A stretch of DNA of 64,000 nt from Pomphorhynchus laevis. Lineage: Eukaryota; Acanthocephala; Palaeacanthocephala; Echinorhynchida; Pomphorhynchidae. Below the pieces are notes generated by a model. It ran no database searches. It saw nothing but the letters and a program-made list of their open reading frames with translations, and had not been told where the DNA came from. Location of the stretch: the NCBI GenBank assembly GCA_012934845.2, contig WNNJ02000010.1, positions 124,001-188,000 on the forward strand, written 5' to 3'. Each line of letters starts with the position of its first letter. Position 1 is the first letter of the stretch. The translations under genes were made by a program, and so were the position numbers. Positions 51,398-61,212 of this stretch are shown piece by piece.

Positions 51398-52737
51398 TGA
51401 ATTTTTGGCCTTGTGTGTACAACGTAAAAATTTCCATTGATTTGACGTATAGATAAGGATGACTCGCCGTTTGTTTCACGTCGATGTTTCTCAATGCGAG
51501 CTAAATTGAGCTGGGCAATATTAGAAGGGGAGCGGTCAGGAAAGATACGACTAGTGGACGAAGTGGTAAGAAGTTTAAAACGTTGGGAAAGTACCAAGGA
51601 TGCATGTGAACTATGTCGGAAAACAATTTTTAGGAGTGGATTACTGAGATGATTGGATTTAGTGGATTTGTTTAAACGGATCAAAGATACAGGAGCGATA
51701 TTATTGAAGAGGGATGGATTATTATCAGGAAGAATGGTTGCTAGGATAGACCTGAAAGCAGATACATCATCATCGAGGCGACATTGAGGAGAAGCAGATT
51801 CGGAAACCTTTAAATTAGATATGATAATGCATCGATCGCGCGAAGGAAAACGATTACGTAGTGGTGGACGGAAAGACCTGGTAGCAGTAGAGGCAGAAGA
51901 GCAGCTAAACGTGGGAATTACAGGGGTGCTAAGTGAAGATTTTAGATAGTTTGGAGCATGTGTGACAGGAGTGGAGTGTTGAATCGGTTGATCGGAGATG
52001 TTACTGGAGATGATTTTGACGGAAGGATGTAAATTATTGATAGGTGATACGGTTGGAGCATCTGTGACAGAAGTGGATTGTTGAATAGGTTGAACGGAGA
52101 TGTTACTGGAGATAATTTTGACAGAAGGATGTAAATTATTGAGAAGTGATACGGTAGAGGTAGAGTAAGGAGTACGTGAAGAGAAGAAAGAAGTATGCGA
52201 TGTATTTAGATGTGGGGATGAATAGGAAAAATGAGGTACGAGATGAAGGCCTTTACTGTTTGCATTGTTAGGAAGATGAAGATTATGGGAAGTTTTATCC
52301 GTAGTTAAAGGAGGAGTGTGTGTGAGAGAAGTTTCAAGAACGGGTTTCATAGATGACGAAGGAGTTAGTAAGCAAACGGATGACGACGATAGATTGGAAG
52401 ATATGTTGTCGTTTGTTGATGTTCCATGTATAACAGCGGTCTGAGTCGACTGAGAGATATCAAGTTTATTTATTGAGCACAAATCTGTTTTGTTAGCGTT
52501 CAGAACGTCTCCACCGTTTGAGTGGTCATTCTTCATTAGCTTACCTACGAGGGCAGCACAACAGAAGCCGCAGAGGAAATTCCGATTTAAAATGTTGTCC
52601 TCGTCAGTGAAAGGAATGGCAACGTGAGTCCAAACATTGCAGTTCTTGTTGTCGCATCCAATTTGCTTTTCGATGTAAGCTTCCTTGACGGACTTGAGTT
52701 GCTGGCCGACATTTTTAGTTAGCTTTCTCTTTGCCAT
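51361..52737 (-). CDS. L2-like LINE C1: ORF1 protein
   Basis: 458 codons, intact. N-terminus: basic (KRKLTKNVGQQLKSVKEAYI), then a small zinc-binding-like module GCDNKNCNVWTHVAIPF with NFLCGFCC (PHD-like half finger, residues 27-66). Long Ser/Thr-rich middle, including two copies of an NNLHPSVKIISSNIS unit (about residues 197-265). Conserved C-terminal domain from SRDRCIIISNLKVSESASPQ through PLLKIVFRHSSHASLVLSQR to RIFPDRSP and EKHRRETNGESSLSIRQING. The C-terminal domain could be RRM-like, but I cannot confirm the fold. The expected role is binding LINE RNA in the ribonucleoprotein. Confidence 0.85.
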   Translation of the reverse strand: MAKRKLTKNVGQQLKSVKEAYIEKQIGCDNKNCNVWTHVAIPFTDEDNILNRNFLCGFCCAALVGKLMKNDHSNGGDVLNANKTDLCSINKLDISQSTQTAVIHGTSTNDNISSNLSSSSVCLLTPSSSMKPVLETSLTHTPPLTTDKTSHNLHLPNNANSKGLHLVPHFSYSSPHLNTSHTSFFSSRTPYSTSTVSLLNNLHPSVKIISSNISVQPIQQSTSVTDAPTVSPINNLHPSVKIISSNISDQPIQHSTPVTHAPNYLKSSLSTPVIPTFSCSSASTATRSFRPPLRNRFPSRDRCIIISNLKVSESASPQCRLDDDVSAFRSILATILPDNNPSLFNNIAPVSLIRLNKSTKSNHLSNPLLKIVFRHSSHASLVLSQRFKLLTTSSTSRIFPDRSPSNIAQLNLARIEKHRRETNGESSLSIRQINGNFYVVHTRPKIQWRPISPPCLLR

Positions 52738-52917
52738 AATAAAATGTTAATTAGTTAGTTATAATCAAGAATGTTTAAACTCCGTTAGTCTGCAAGTCGT
52801 TAGTTGTAAGTAGCGAGCGGATGTCGTCGATGGTTGTCGATAATTGTCAAGCTTTGTCGATATTGTCGTGCTTTTCGAGAATAAATAAGCTGCTTTAACC
52901 GGAATTATTTACCGTTC

Positions 52918-53850
52918 TTCTTAATAAGCTGGAGTCTGGAATGCGATGGATACACTTGAAACGACAATGTCATGTGGAACCATATCAAACGCTTTTGAAA
53001 AATCAAAAAATACTATATCAACATCAAAGCCCTTATCAACTAACGAACCCCAGCTATTCTGGGCAATCAAGAGATTAGTGATTGTTGAGCGATCCCTTCG
53101 AAATCCATGTTGATTGTTACACAATAATTTGTTGGATTCTAGATAATCGCTTAGAATGCGGTATATTATCCTTTCCAAAACTCGACAGAATACACACGTT
53201 AGACTTATCGGGCGATAATTTATAAACTGCAGATGGATCACCTTTCTTCAAAACGGGCCTTATCAACGAAAGTTTCCAATTCATCGGGACACAACCGAAG
53301 TACAAGGAGGCGACACAAATCCAATATAGTTGTATGCCGATAACATCAGCGATATTCTTGAGAAATACCTGTGGTAAACGATCAGGATAAATAGAACCTG
53401 ACGATTTAAGCCGCTTGAGCTCTAGCACTACATCATTAACAGAAAACATGAAAACATCTGAAGAATGTTTATATTCGATGGACAGTACGAGGCATAGGTG
53501 ACGGAGGGGGATTTACGAACTCCTATGTAAAAATGTTGAGCGAAAGCATTCGCTATGTCATCATATTTATCAATGTGTAACCATCAGTATCAACAAGTGA
53601 ACCAATGTGTTTATTTTTGTTGTTGAGATTAGCATAATTGAATACGGATTTAGGATTATGAATTGACATTTGAGCGATTTTCTCTTAAATTGACATTGTT
53701 TGAAGCGTTTAAGAAATGTGATCCGATTTCTGGCCTCTCTATACCTACCGTAATCAATACTATTATTAGAAAACAACTGGAATTTCATTTTTTTAATTTT
53801 AAAGAATTTTTTATAGTGAAAGAAATTTTTTAAAAGAAAGCTACAATTGG
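52918..53850 (-). mobile_element. CR1-group LINE fragment, family B copy 2
   Basis: Minus strand. Reading leftward from about 53,850: linker (NNSIDYGRYREARNRITFLK, shared with copy 1 at the window start), FSVNDVVLELKRLKSSGSIY (53,449), PQVFLKNIADVIGIQLYWIC, NYRPISLTCVFCRVLERIIY (53,215), HGFRRDRSTITNLLIAQNSW and VDIVFFDFSKAFDMVPHDIV (53,000-52,960; catalytic Asp). It ends at 52,918 against the 5' end of the L2-like C1 and lacks YADD. Two or three breaks. Confidence 0.85.
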
Positions 53851-53864
53851 GAGGCCCAAGATCA

Positions 53865-54520
53865 ACCGCGCACATGTATGCAAGCAGCGCTTCTCAGTTA
53901 AACGCTCTCGCTTGTCAAACCGGTGGACTAACGATTATAAGACATAACATTGTCCGAGACTTCTTAGCAAAAGAGCTAAATGACGTTGCTTGCACAGTAG
54001 TAGTGACTGAACCGCAACTAAAAACGCAGTGCAAGACAATTATGTATTTGAGAACAATACGACTACAAGACAACAAAATGACCGTCTTGACGTAGCTTGC
54101 AATGGTCTATTTGGCGATAGCACTGTGCGATCTTTAATAGATGTTTGAGTGTTCAACTACTTGGCACAGTCCAACTTGTCTGAATCGTCTGTTCCGTATA
54201 TTTATCACAAAAATAGGAAAATTTCAAAATATGGCGAACGTGTTACATGTATCGAAAGAGCACAGTTTTTTTCCATTTGTCGTGTCGTCACTTGGAGGTA
54301 TAAACAAATACGCTGAAATTATTTTTCGACGCATAGCATTAAAAAATCAATGAATGACAAACGGCTTTACAGCGAATGTATGAACAAAATACGAACTAGG
54401 TTAAACTTTAAGTTAGCGAAGACTGCATCGATGGTTATTAGATCTTCTCGAAAATCTGTCATTGACGATTCTTAAAAATTTTTATGGACCCATTTGCGGG
54501 TAACCTGTTTGACTGTAAAT
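53865..54520 (+). pseudogene. Decayed fragment of a repeated animal protein family (HNxVRD / LDV signatures)
   Basis: Plus strand: ALACQTGGLTIIRHNIVRDF (53,905-53,965), VVVTEPQLK, a DRLDVACNG stretch near 54,075, GERVTCIE near 54,235 and KLAKTASMVIRSSRKS near 54,415. These blocks, in this order, recall a widespread retroelement-associated protein of cnidarians, arthropods and others. I know it only by its conserved RHNxxRD and LDVxxxG motifs and cannot give a firm function. The copy is broken. Confidence 0.45.
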
Positions 54521-54825
54521 TGTATAGCATCGTGCATGACTTTTTGTTTATTTTATAATAAATTCATCTCTTTCAAAAAAAATAATTGACAACAAATTGA
54601 GCCGAGGCTCTTTACAAGTTGCTTCACAAGAAATAAAAAGAATAAGAGTCGATTTGTCCCACCATCATCAGATTAACTACTGAAAATCCCACCATTGTCT
54701 TGAGAAGAAGGGTCATCATACAGTAGGGCGCAAATACTTTAAGCAGTAGACGAAAAAACGGTCGCACTATGAAGCGAATTCCATGATCGTACGACTCGTT
54801 TAATAATACAATAATACAAATTTAT
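54520..54825. other. Unassigned spacer
   Basis: About 300 bases without recognisable gene or repeat, ending at the 3' tail of L2-like copy C2. Confidence 0.5.
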
Positions 54826-54830
54826 TTAAT

Positions 54831-54868
54831 GTGGCAAATGCGTACAAGCTGTACGCTTACAAGTCCAC
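54831..54868 (-). promoter_or_regulatory. 3'-terminal hairpin of L2-like LINE (copy C2)
   Basis: Inner stem GCGTAC/GTACGC with loop AGCTT. Relative to C1 (GCGTGC/GCACGC) both sides changed and pairing is kept. Outer GTGG/CCAC is preserved. Confidence 0.85.
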
Positions 54869-55133
54869 AAACAAAAATGAAAAAGTCAAGCAGATAAATT
54901 GTTAAAATGGGATCGGATTTGTCGTTTGAAGCACTGCAGGGAAGTTGATTGGCGTATATGAATGGGCAGATGATTCCACGATAGAGGAGCAGCCACCAGG
55001 AAGGAGCAGAGTCCAAAGGAGGTAGAGTAGTTTGGGACATGTAAAAGAAAGGAATTACAGGAACGCAAGGAACAGTAAACAGGACGAGAATTATCAAGAA
55101 AGGGAAGGTTGAGAAATGAAGGGGTATGAAAAG

Positions 55134-56495
55134 TTACAAGGCGGAAAGCAACGATAAGAAGACGAATTTGAACACGACAAAAAATTGTAGGCAAATCGAG
55201 AGAAGCAAGATGGTAGGATGTGAGATCAAACGACGAAGACGGAGGAGAATTCGGACAGCTGCATTGACGATGCGTTGTAGGGGAATAAGAGTGGATTTAG
55301 GTGAGTTGGAAAATAGACTAAGACAATAATCGAGTCTAGAAAAAAGGAGAGATGATATGAGAGTCATACAAGAAGGGAAATCGATCAATCTACGAACTTG
55401 ACGGAGGTTGCGGAGTATCAAGGTAGATGAGCGTACTTTATCTCTAACGAAAGGTTTAAGTGAAAGTCGGTTGTCAAAATGGAAGCCTAGGAAAACGAGA
55501 TTATCAACGATAGGAAGAATTGTAGAATTTAATGATACGGAGGGAGGTTCGAAGCCGAGGCGTCGAGGTAGGATCCACATAATTTTGGATTTATCAGGAT
55601 TCAGAGAAAGGCGAAGAGAAGAAAGATGATTGGAAATTGAGACAAGACAGTCGGAAGCAGAAACACTAAGATCGCGAATACGATAAACAGGTGCATGAGC
55701 ATAGATGAGAATGTCATCAGCATATTGCATAACATGGAAGTTAAATTTATGAGAAATCGAAGACAAATCACCAAGAAGAAGAGAGAAAAGTATAGGGCCT
55801 AATACGGAGCCTTGCGGAACACCGGACGGAATAGACGAAGGATGGGAGAGAGAAGAGTTAGAATATACGCGAAATGTACGGTTTGATAGATATGAAGAAA
55901 ACCATGATACAGTGGGTAAAGAGAAGCCATAATCATGACGAAGGCGATGGAGAAGAATCGAGTGATCGACGATGTCAAAAGCAGACGATAGATCAAGAGA
56001 AACTATGACACTACATAATTTATGATCGCGCGATATGAGTAAGTCGTTATAAACTTTAAGACATGCAATTTCGGTAGAGTAATTAGAGCGAAAAGCGGCT
56101 TGGAAGGGAGGAAATAAGTTAGAGGAATAGAGATATGTATTAACTTGCTTAAGAACGAGACGCTCAAGGAGTTTAGAGAGGGTTGGGAGAAGTGAGATTG
56201 GACGGTACGAAGATGGTAGTGAAGAGTCGAGAGATTGCTTTTTGATGATAGGACGAACAGTGGCGCATTTCCAGATGGAAGGAAATGTACAGCTACGGAT
56301 GGACGAGTTGAACAATGTGGTTAGGAAGGGTAAGATAAAAGTGCAGATATTTTTAAGTAAGTGAGTGGGAATTGGGTCAGAAGGAGAGGTTTTATTAGGT
56401 AATGACAGCAGAACCGAAGAAACTTCATCAGACGAAACGGGAAGAAGGTGGAATAGTTCTGGGAGGGAAGTATTTAAAGAGAAGAGTGGGTACAA
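55134..56495 (-). CDS. L2-like LINE C2: reverse transcriptase part of ORF2
   Basis: 453 codons open, near-identical to the C1 RT: LLSLPNKTSPSDPIPTHLLK, FQAAFRSNYSTEIACLKVYN, SLDLSSAFDIVDHSILLHRL, SGVPQGSVLGPILFSLLLGD, YADDILIYAHAPVYRIRDLS, FLGFHFDNRLSLKPFVRDKV. A frame change near 55,210-55,190 separates it from the C-terminal domain, which continues at 55,194-54,886 (LLHVPNYSTSFGLCSFLVAA, WNHLPIHIRQSTSLQCFKRQ). All catalytic motifs present. Confidence 0.9.
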   Translation of the reverse strand: MYPLFSLNTSLPELFHLLPVSSDEVSSVLLSLPNKTSPSDPIPTHLLKNICTFILPFLTTLFNSSIRSCTFPSIWKCATVRPIIKKQSLDSSLPSSYRPISLLPTLSKLLERLVLKQVNTYLYSSNLFPPFQAAFRSNYSTEIACLKVYNDLLISRDHKLCSVIVSLDLSSAFDIVDHSILLHRLRHDYGFSLPTVSWFSSYLSNRTFRVYSNSSLSHPSSIPSGVPQGSVLGPILFSLLLGDLSSISHKFNFHVMQYADDILIYAHAPVYRIRDLSVSASDCLVSISNHLSSLRLSLNPDKSKIMWILPRRLGFEPPSVSLNSTILPIVDNLVFLGFHFDNRLSLKPFVRDKVRSSTLILRNLRQVRRLIDFPSCMTLISSLLFSRLDYCLSLFSNSPKSTLIPLQRIVNAAVRILLRLRRLISHPTILLLSICLQFFVVFKFVFLSLLSAL

Positions 56496-56605
56496 GGGGG
56501 CTATGGGTAGTAGGGAAAGTAAATTAGATAGCTTAGTTTGTAGATAAGAAGAAAATTCATCAGGATTTATATTACAAGAAGTAGATAATCGTGAAAGAAT
56601 TGAGT

Positions 56606-57121
56606 TTAAGATTTTCCAATGAGATTTAGAGTTGGAAGATGACTCGAGTTGATTTCGCCAAAAGATAGTACGTTTAGTACGTATAAGAATGAGATATGAA
56701 CGGCGTTGAGAAAAGTAGGAATCACGAAGATTTGGAGTGAGTCAGTTGGGAGAACGTTTAAGAAAGCGTTTATATATACGAAAAGAGTGACGGAGTCGAC
56801 GCTTAGAAAGACTACATTCAGAATCGAACCAGGGAGCATGGCGCAAGCGCTGGAGCGTCGGAGTAGACTAGGCAGAAGGTTATTGAGGATCGACGTAAGT
56901 TCAGAATCAAACAGAATGCAGAGATCATCGGGATATAGATTGTTGGGAGGAAGTGAAAAGAGTGAAGAATTGAGTAAGGCTGTGCAGAGAATTGGGATGT
57001 CGAGAAGCTTCCAGGGTCGACTTGGTGTGGATAATGGTGGAGGCGGAAAAGGAGGATGGGGACGAGTAATAGTAAGAGTGACAAGGAAATGATCGGACAA
57101 ACCAGGATCAGTAATTGACAA
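56606..57121 (-). pseudogene. L2-like LINE C2: endonuclease C-terminal part
   Basis: 171 codons: ITDPGLSDHFLVTLTITRPH with the SDH motif, then a Pro-rich linker. It aligns base for base with 50,209-50,724 of C1 and is out of frame with the parts on either side in the same way, so the frame break here may be shared by both copies. Confidence 0.78.
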
Positions 57122-57247
57122 GGAAGTAGAGTCATTGAAGCAGTTAGGACTGCAATGATGTCGAGATCACCGTCGAGGATATGAGTTCGGCTTGTTGAAA
57201 GTAATTTATAGTTAAAATCAGAAAAAAGATTAGTTAAAGTGATAGAG

Positions 57248-57682
57248 TCAGTCAGCCGGGCGATCAAGACGAATGTTAAAGTCACCGAGAACAAAAGGAG
57301 GAGTATAAGACAATGAACAATGATACATAAGATCTGCAAGGTCGTTAAAGAAGATACGTGAGGGGGCAACTGAACCTGGACGGTATACAATCACAAGTTC
57401 CAGAGGGAAAGGCGTTGATAATCTGCATATGAGTAATTCGAACGAAGCGTAACGGATGTTAACGTTGATTTTACGTAAAGACATTGGGTGACGAGCAATG
57501 GCAACAATACCGCTATGGTTAGAAGCAGTAGATGTATGATATGCAATTTGACGAGCTGATTCAACTAGAGAACAACCAGAGCGACATAGACGACGAATAG
57601 CAAGATCGTCGGATTCACAATGCCAGGATTCGGTAATGCAGAGAATATCGATAGATAATTGATCGAAGATATCGAGAAGCAT
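57248..57682 (-). pseudogene. L2-like LINE C2: endonuclease N-terminal part
   Basis: 144 codons: DIFDQLSIDILCITESWHCE (catalytic Glu), SGIVAIARHPMSLRKINVNI, LVIVYRPGSVAPSRIFFNDL and LGDFNIRLDRPAD (GDFN catalytic region). It reads through where C1 has a stop. Confidence 0.82.
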
Positions 57683-57737
57683 ATCAGCTTTATGAATAAT
57701 GGAGCGAGTATTGAAGCTCCATTATTCATATGGAGCT

Positions 57738-58511
57738 TCAATATTTTCCATTATTCATATGGAAAGGGGGAGAGATGGGACGCCATCGAATTTTTGGCCT
57801 TGTGTGTACAACGTGAAAATTTCCGTTGATTTGACGTATAGATAAGGATGACTCGCCGTTTGTTTCACGTCGATGTTTCTCAATGCGAGCTAAATTGAGC
57901 TGGGCGATATCAGAAGGGGAGCGGTCAGGAAAGATACGGCAATTAGATGAAGTGGTTAGAAGTTTACAGCGTTGGGAGAGTACAGAAGAGGCATGTGAAC
58001 TATGTCGGAAAACGATTTTTAAGAGTGGAGGACTGAGATGATTGGATTTAGTGGATTTGTTTAAACAAATAAAGGATACAGGATCGATATTATTGAAGAG
58101 GGATGGGTTATCATCAGGAAGAATGGTTGCTAGGATAGACCTGAAAGCAGGTACATCATCATCGAGGCGAGAATGTGGAGAAGCAGATTCGGAAAGCTTT
58201 AAGTTTGATATGATTATACAGCGATCGCGCGAAGGAAAACGATTTCGTGGAAGTGGTGGACGGACAGAGCTGGTAGGAGTCGAGGCAGATGAGCAGATAG
58301 AAGTGGAAATGACAGGGGTGCTTGATAGAGAATTAATATTGGTTGGAGCAAGTGTGACAGGAGCGGGGTGTGTAATCGATTGATCAGAGATGTGACTGGA
58401 GATGATTTTAAATGAAGGATGTAAATTATTTGGAAGTGTTACGTGGGAGGTAGAGTAAGGAGAATTAAGATAGGTTAGGGGATGAGTGACAGGAATAGAG
58501 TGTTGAATCAC
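57738..58511 (-). pseudogene. L2-like LINE C2: ORF1 C-terminal part
   Basis: 257 codons: VTLPNNLHPSFKIISSHISD (repeat unit), SRDRCIIISNLKLSESASPH, PLLKIVFRHSSHASSVLSQR, RIFPDRSPSDIAQ, ESSLSIRQINGNFHVVHTRP. The upstream part lies in another frame (58,921-58,628, with the half-finger end FTCGFC). Confidence 0.8.
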
Positions 58512-59164
58512 TTGATCGGAAATGTTACTGGAAATGATTTTGATGGAAGTATGTAAATTATTGAGAAGTGATACGGGGGACGTCGAGTAAGAAGTACGTG
58601 AAGATAATAAAGAAGTTTGAGATTTATTTAGATTGGGGGAGAATAGAAAAGAGGAGGTACGAGATGAAAAGCTTTACCGTTAGCATTGTTAGAATGAGAA
58701 AGATTAATGGAAGTTTTGTACGTAGTTGAACGAGGAGTGTGTGAGAGAGTAGGTTCAATAATGGGATTATAAGATGCGAAGTCAGGTGTTGATGCGAGGG
58801 AAACATCTAAAACAGCATTGGTCTGAGTGGTCGTGTGTGATACAGGAGTAGAGGAGCAGGATAACTGTAGTAGTCGTACTGATGTACAAAAACCGCAAGT
58901 GAAATGTTTACGTTTATACACCGAGTGGTCGGATATTTTAACACGAACAAGTGTCCATACATCGCAATCTTTGGAATCACATCCATCTTCAAAGCTGGTA
59001 TAACCATCATTGCATTCCGATATTGAAGATTCTTGATCAGGAACAGGGATCTGAGATCACGCTTTTTTAGACATGACCTTTTATCGATTGATTGAGCTCA
59101 ATCTGCGAGCGTAGCGATCGGAACTGACAGGAATAATCTGGAATTGACAGGAATAATTGTAAGA

Positions 59165-59520
59165 ACTTTAATAACCAATACTTTTTCTAACAAAAAAAGT
59201 TTGGCAAAGGAAGTACCTTTGTGTTTTCAGCATCAGGGGGTGTCCGCGAAGATAAGGTTGACCTCTCAGTTGCAGTATATGTGACAGTGGATGATCTTTA
59301 GTGTGCAGAATTTTCCAAACAAGAGAGAGATCTCGCTTGTCAAGGATATATCGCAGACAAGGCATATTAAAAATCTGGAGGCGTTTCCCGTAGCCAAAAT
59401 TATGCATCCCAGAGACTAATTTATTTGTTGATCCGTAAACTTTCTCCAATGCACGACGCTCATAAGTAGTTTCGGGATAACAAGCTAGCGATGCGTATAA
59501 GATATGGCTCAAGAAAAACG
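59165..59520 (-). mobile_element. CR1-group LINE C-terminal fragment (probably the 3' end of the 62-63 kb element)
   Basis: 114 codons: SHILYASLACYPETTYERRA, LEKVYGSTNKLVSGMHNFGY, RLQIFNMPCLRYILDKRDLS and LKTQRYFLCQTFFVRKSIGY, the terminal domain of CR1-type ORF2 (the LVxGxxxxxYxxRLxxxxLxxLxxRRxRxDL pattern). It lies between L2 copies C2 and D. The RT of a CR1-group LINE stops at 62,187 on the same strand, so element D probably split that LINE. Confidence 0.75.
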
Positions 59521-59614
59521 CATTTGCTAAGGTATGGTAAAAAAGGATTTATTTTAACGTGGCAAATGCGTGCCAGCGTACGCTTACATGACCACAACAA
59601 AACAAGACTGTGAA

Positions 59615-60829
59615 TCATGTGTCGAGAAGGTGTGAACGGAGGAGGTGTTTGAATGTGATAAAGGAGGGGGCGCGGCGGACGTCGAGAGGGAGTTGATTCC
59701 AGACGAGTGAGGCAGCGACGAGGAAGGATCGGAGACCGTAGTTGTTGGAGTAATTAGGAACGTGGAGTAAGAGGGTATGACAGGAACGAAGCGATAGCGA
59801 GGTGGGGCGAGTATCGTTTAAGAAAGGAAGGTTGATGAACGATGGGGAGCCGACAGCGATGAGACGAAAGGTAACGAGAAGGCGGAGTTTGATGCGGATG
59901 TGGATGGTGGGCCAGGAGAGTTGGGCAAAATGTGTGGATGTGTGGTCGAAGCGACGGAGACGAAAGATCACTCGAACAGCGGTGTTGATTATTCGTTGTA
60001 GGGGTAGGATGATGGATTTTGGAGAATTAGCGAAAAGGCTAAGGCAGTAATCGATTTTAGGGAAAAGAAGCGATGAAAGAAGAGACATCAGTCTCTTCTT
60101 TAAAAATACTTTTAAGTTAAAAGTATGCCAGAGAGTCTTAGAGTTGAATAAAGTGATGATTTTATGCTGCCAGAAGGAGTTGCATTTGGTACGTAGTAGG
60201 TTGAGATGAGACCGGCGAAGAGCAAGATAGGAATCACGGAAAGACGGAGTGATCGAGCGGAAATCACGTCTGAGAGAGCGGTGATAGACTCGAAAAGCAT
60301 GGCGGAGTCGACGCTTTGATAGTAGGCATTGGATGTCAAACCATGGGGCACGGTGCAAGCGACGGTGTGGGTGAGACTTGAAGGGCAAAATAATATCGAG
60401 AGTGGATGTGAGTTCAGAGTCGAAAAGAAAGGCGAGATCGTGAGGAGATGATTTTGTTATTGTGGGTAATGATAGAGATGATTTGAGTAAGGCAGAGCGG
60501 AGAAGGGAGAGGTCAAGATTTCTCCAAGGGCGACGTAGGATTGTAGGTGTGTGAGGAGGGGTGTGGTTGTGAGTGAGATCAAGGGTGATAAGAAAGTGAT
60601 CGGATAGACCAGGATCAGAGATGGACAGTGAGGTGTAGGCAGCAAAATGATCGGGGACAGCGATGATGTCGAGTGCCCCACCAAGTATATGTGTGGGGCA
60701 GTGGAGATTAGTTTGTAATTGTAGTTGGATAGAATGTTGATGAACCGGATGGAATCCGTGGAAGAGGGGCGGTCTAGGCGGATATTGAAGTCGCCTAGAA
60801 CGAGTGAAGGGATTGAGGACAAAGAACAA
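59615..60829 (-). CDS. LINE D fused frame: endonuclease end, linker and post-RT domain
   Basis: 404 codons open. Residues about 60-180 hold the endonuclease tail (SISDPGLSDHFLITLDLTHN) and linker (HRAPWFDIQCLLSKRRLRHA). Near residues 235-250 is the deletion junction. The rest is the L2 C-terminal domain (SIILPLQRIINTAVRVIFRL, WNQLPLDVRRAP). The RT deletion happens to keep the frame, giving a protein without polymerase motifs. A functional role is unlikely, but the open frame is notable. Confidence 0.75.
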   Translation of the reverse strand: MFFVLNPFTRSRRLQYPPRPPLFHGFHPVHQHSIQLQLQTNLHCPTHILGGALDIIAVPDHFAAYTSLSISDPGLSDHFLITLDLTHNHTPPHTPTILRRPWRNLDLSLLRSALLKSSLSLPTITKSSPHDLAFLFDSELTSTLDIILPFKSHPHRRLHRAPWFDIQCLLSKRRLRHAFRVYHRSLRRDFRSITPSFRDSYLALRRSHLNLLRTKCNSFWQHKIITLFNSKTLWHTFNLKVFLKKRLMSLLSSLLFPKIDYCLSLFANSPKSIILPLQRIINTAVRVIFRLRRFDHTSTHFAQLSWPTIHIRIKLRLLVTFRLIAVGSPSFINLPFLNDTRPTSLSLRSCHTLLLHVPNYSNNYGLRSFLVAASLVWNQLPLDVRRAPSFITFKHLLRSHLLDT

Positions 60830-61212
60830 TGAGAAAGGAGGTCAGCGAGATCGTTAAAAAATAAGGCAGTAGGAGCTGATGAACCAGGATGGTATACAAT
60901 GCGAGATCTATAGTGATCGGGTTAGAATAACGACAAGTGAGCAATTCAAAAGAGCAAGGACTGAAAGGGGGATTGATTTTGCGAAGAGACGTGGGGTGAC
61001 GAGCGAATGCGACGATGCCGCCATGATTAGAGAATTTAGAAGGGCATGAGCTGAGGGGGCGGTCGGATTCGACTAGGGAGCAACCGGTAGAGAGCAGACG
61101 GCGAATGGAAAGGTCGTCGGAATCTGAGTGCCAGGATTCGGTGAGGCAGAATAGATCGATGGATTGCTTGGTGAATAGGTTGAGGATAAGATCGGATTTA
61201 TTGAGAATAGAT

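Larger units (their letters stand above)
48417..52910 (-). mobile_element. L2-like LINE copy C1, full-length layout with ORF1 and ORF2
   Basis: Minus strand. 5' UTR about 52,910-52,738 (rich in TGTCGAT words), ORF1 52,737-51,361, ORF2 from the ATG at 51,397 (overlapping the end of ORF1) to 48,497, then the 3' hairpin (48,454-48,417) and an AT-rich tail. ORF2 has an APE endonuclease (LSLFNTRSILHKADLLLNIF, DILCITESWH), RT with YADD, and the C-terminal domain typical of L2/CR1 elements. ORF1 is intact; ORF2 has one stop (50,978) and two or three frameshifts. It is a close sister of copy C2 (54.8-59.1 kb), so the family was probably active fairly recently. Confidence 0.92.
54825..59090 (-). mobile_element. 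L2-like LINE copy C2, near full-length sister of C1
   Basis: Same strand and layout as C1. ORF1 from about 59,073 (MSKKA; then CDSKDCDVWTLV and FTCGFC, the same half finger) to 57,738; ORF2 endonuclease 57,682-57,248 (DILCITESWH, LGDFNIRLDRP) and 57,121-56,606 (LSDHFLVTLTITRP); RT 56,495-55,134 (VPQGSVLGPILFSLLLGDLS, QYADDILIYAHA); C-terminal end 55,194-54,886; 3' hairpin 54,868-54,831. The endonuclease keeps the GDFN segment. A deletion with fold-back at 57,710-57,775 removed the ORF1/ORF2 overlap and the ORF2 start. RT and ORF2 parts are over 90% identical to C1 by eye; the ORF1 N-terminus is more diverged. About six breaks. Confidence 0.9.
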
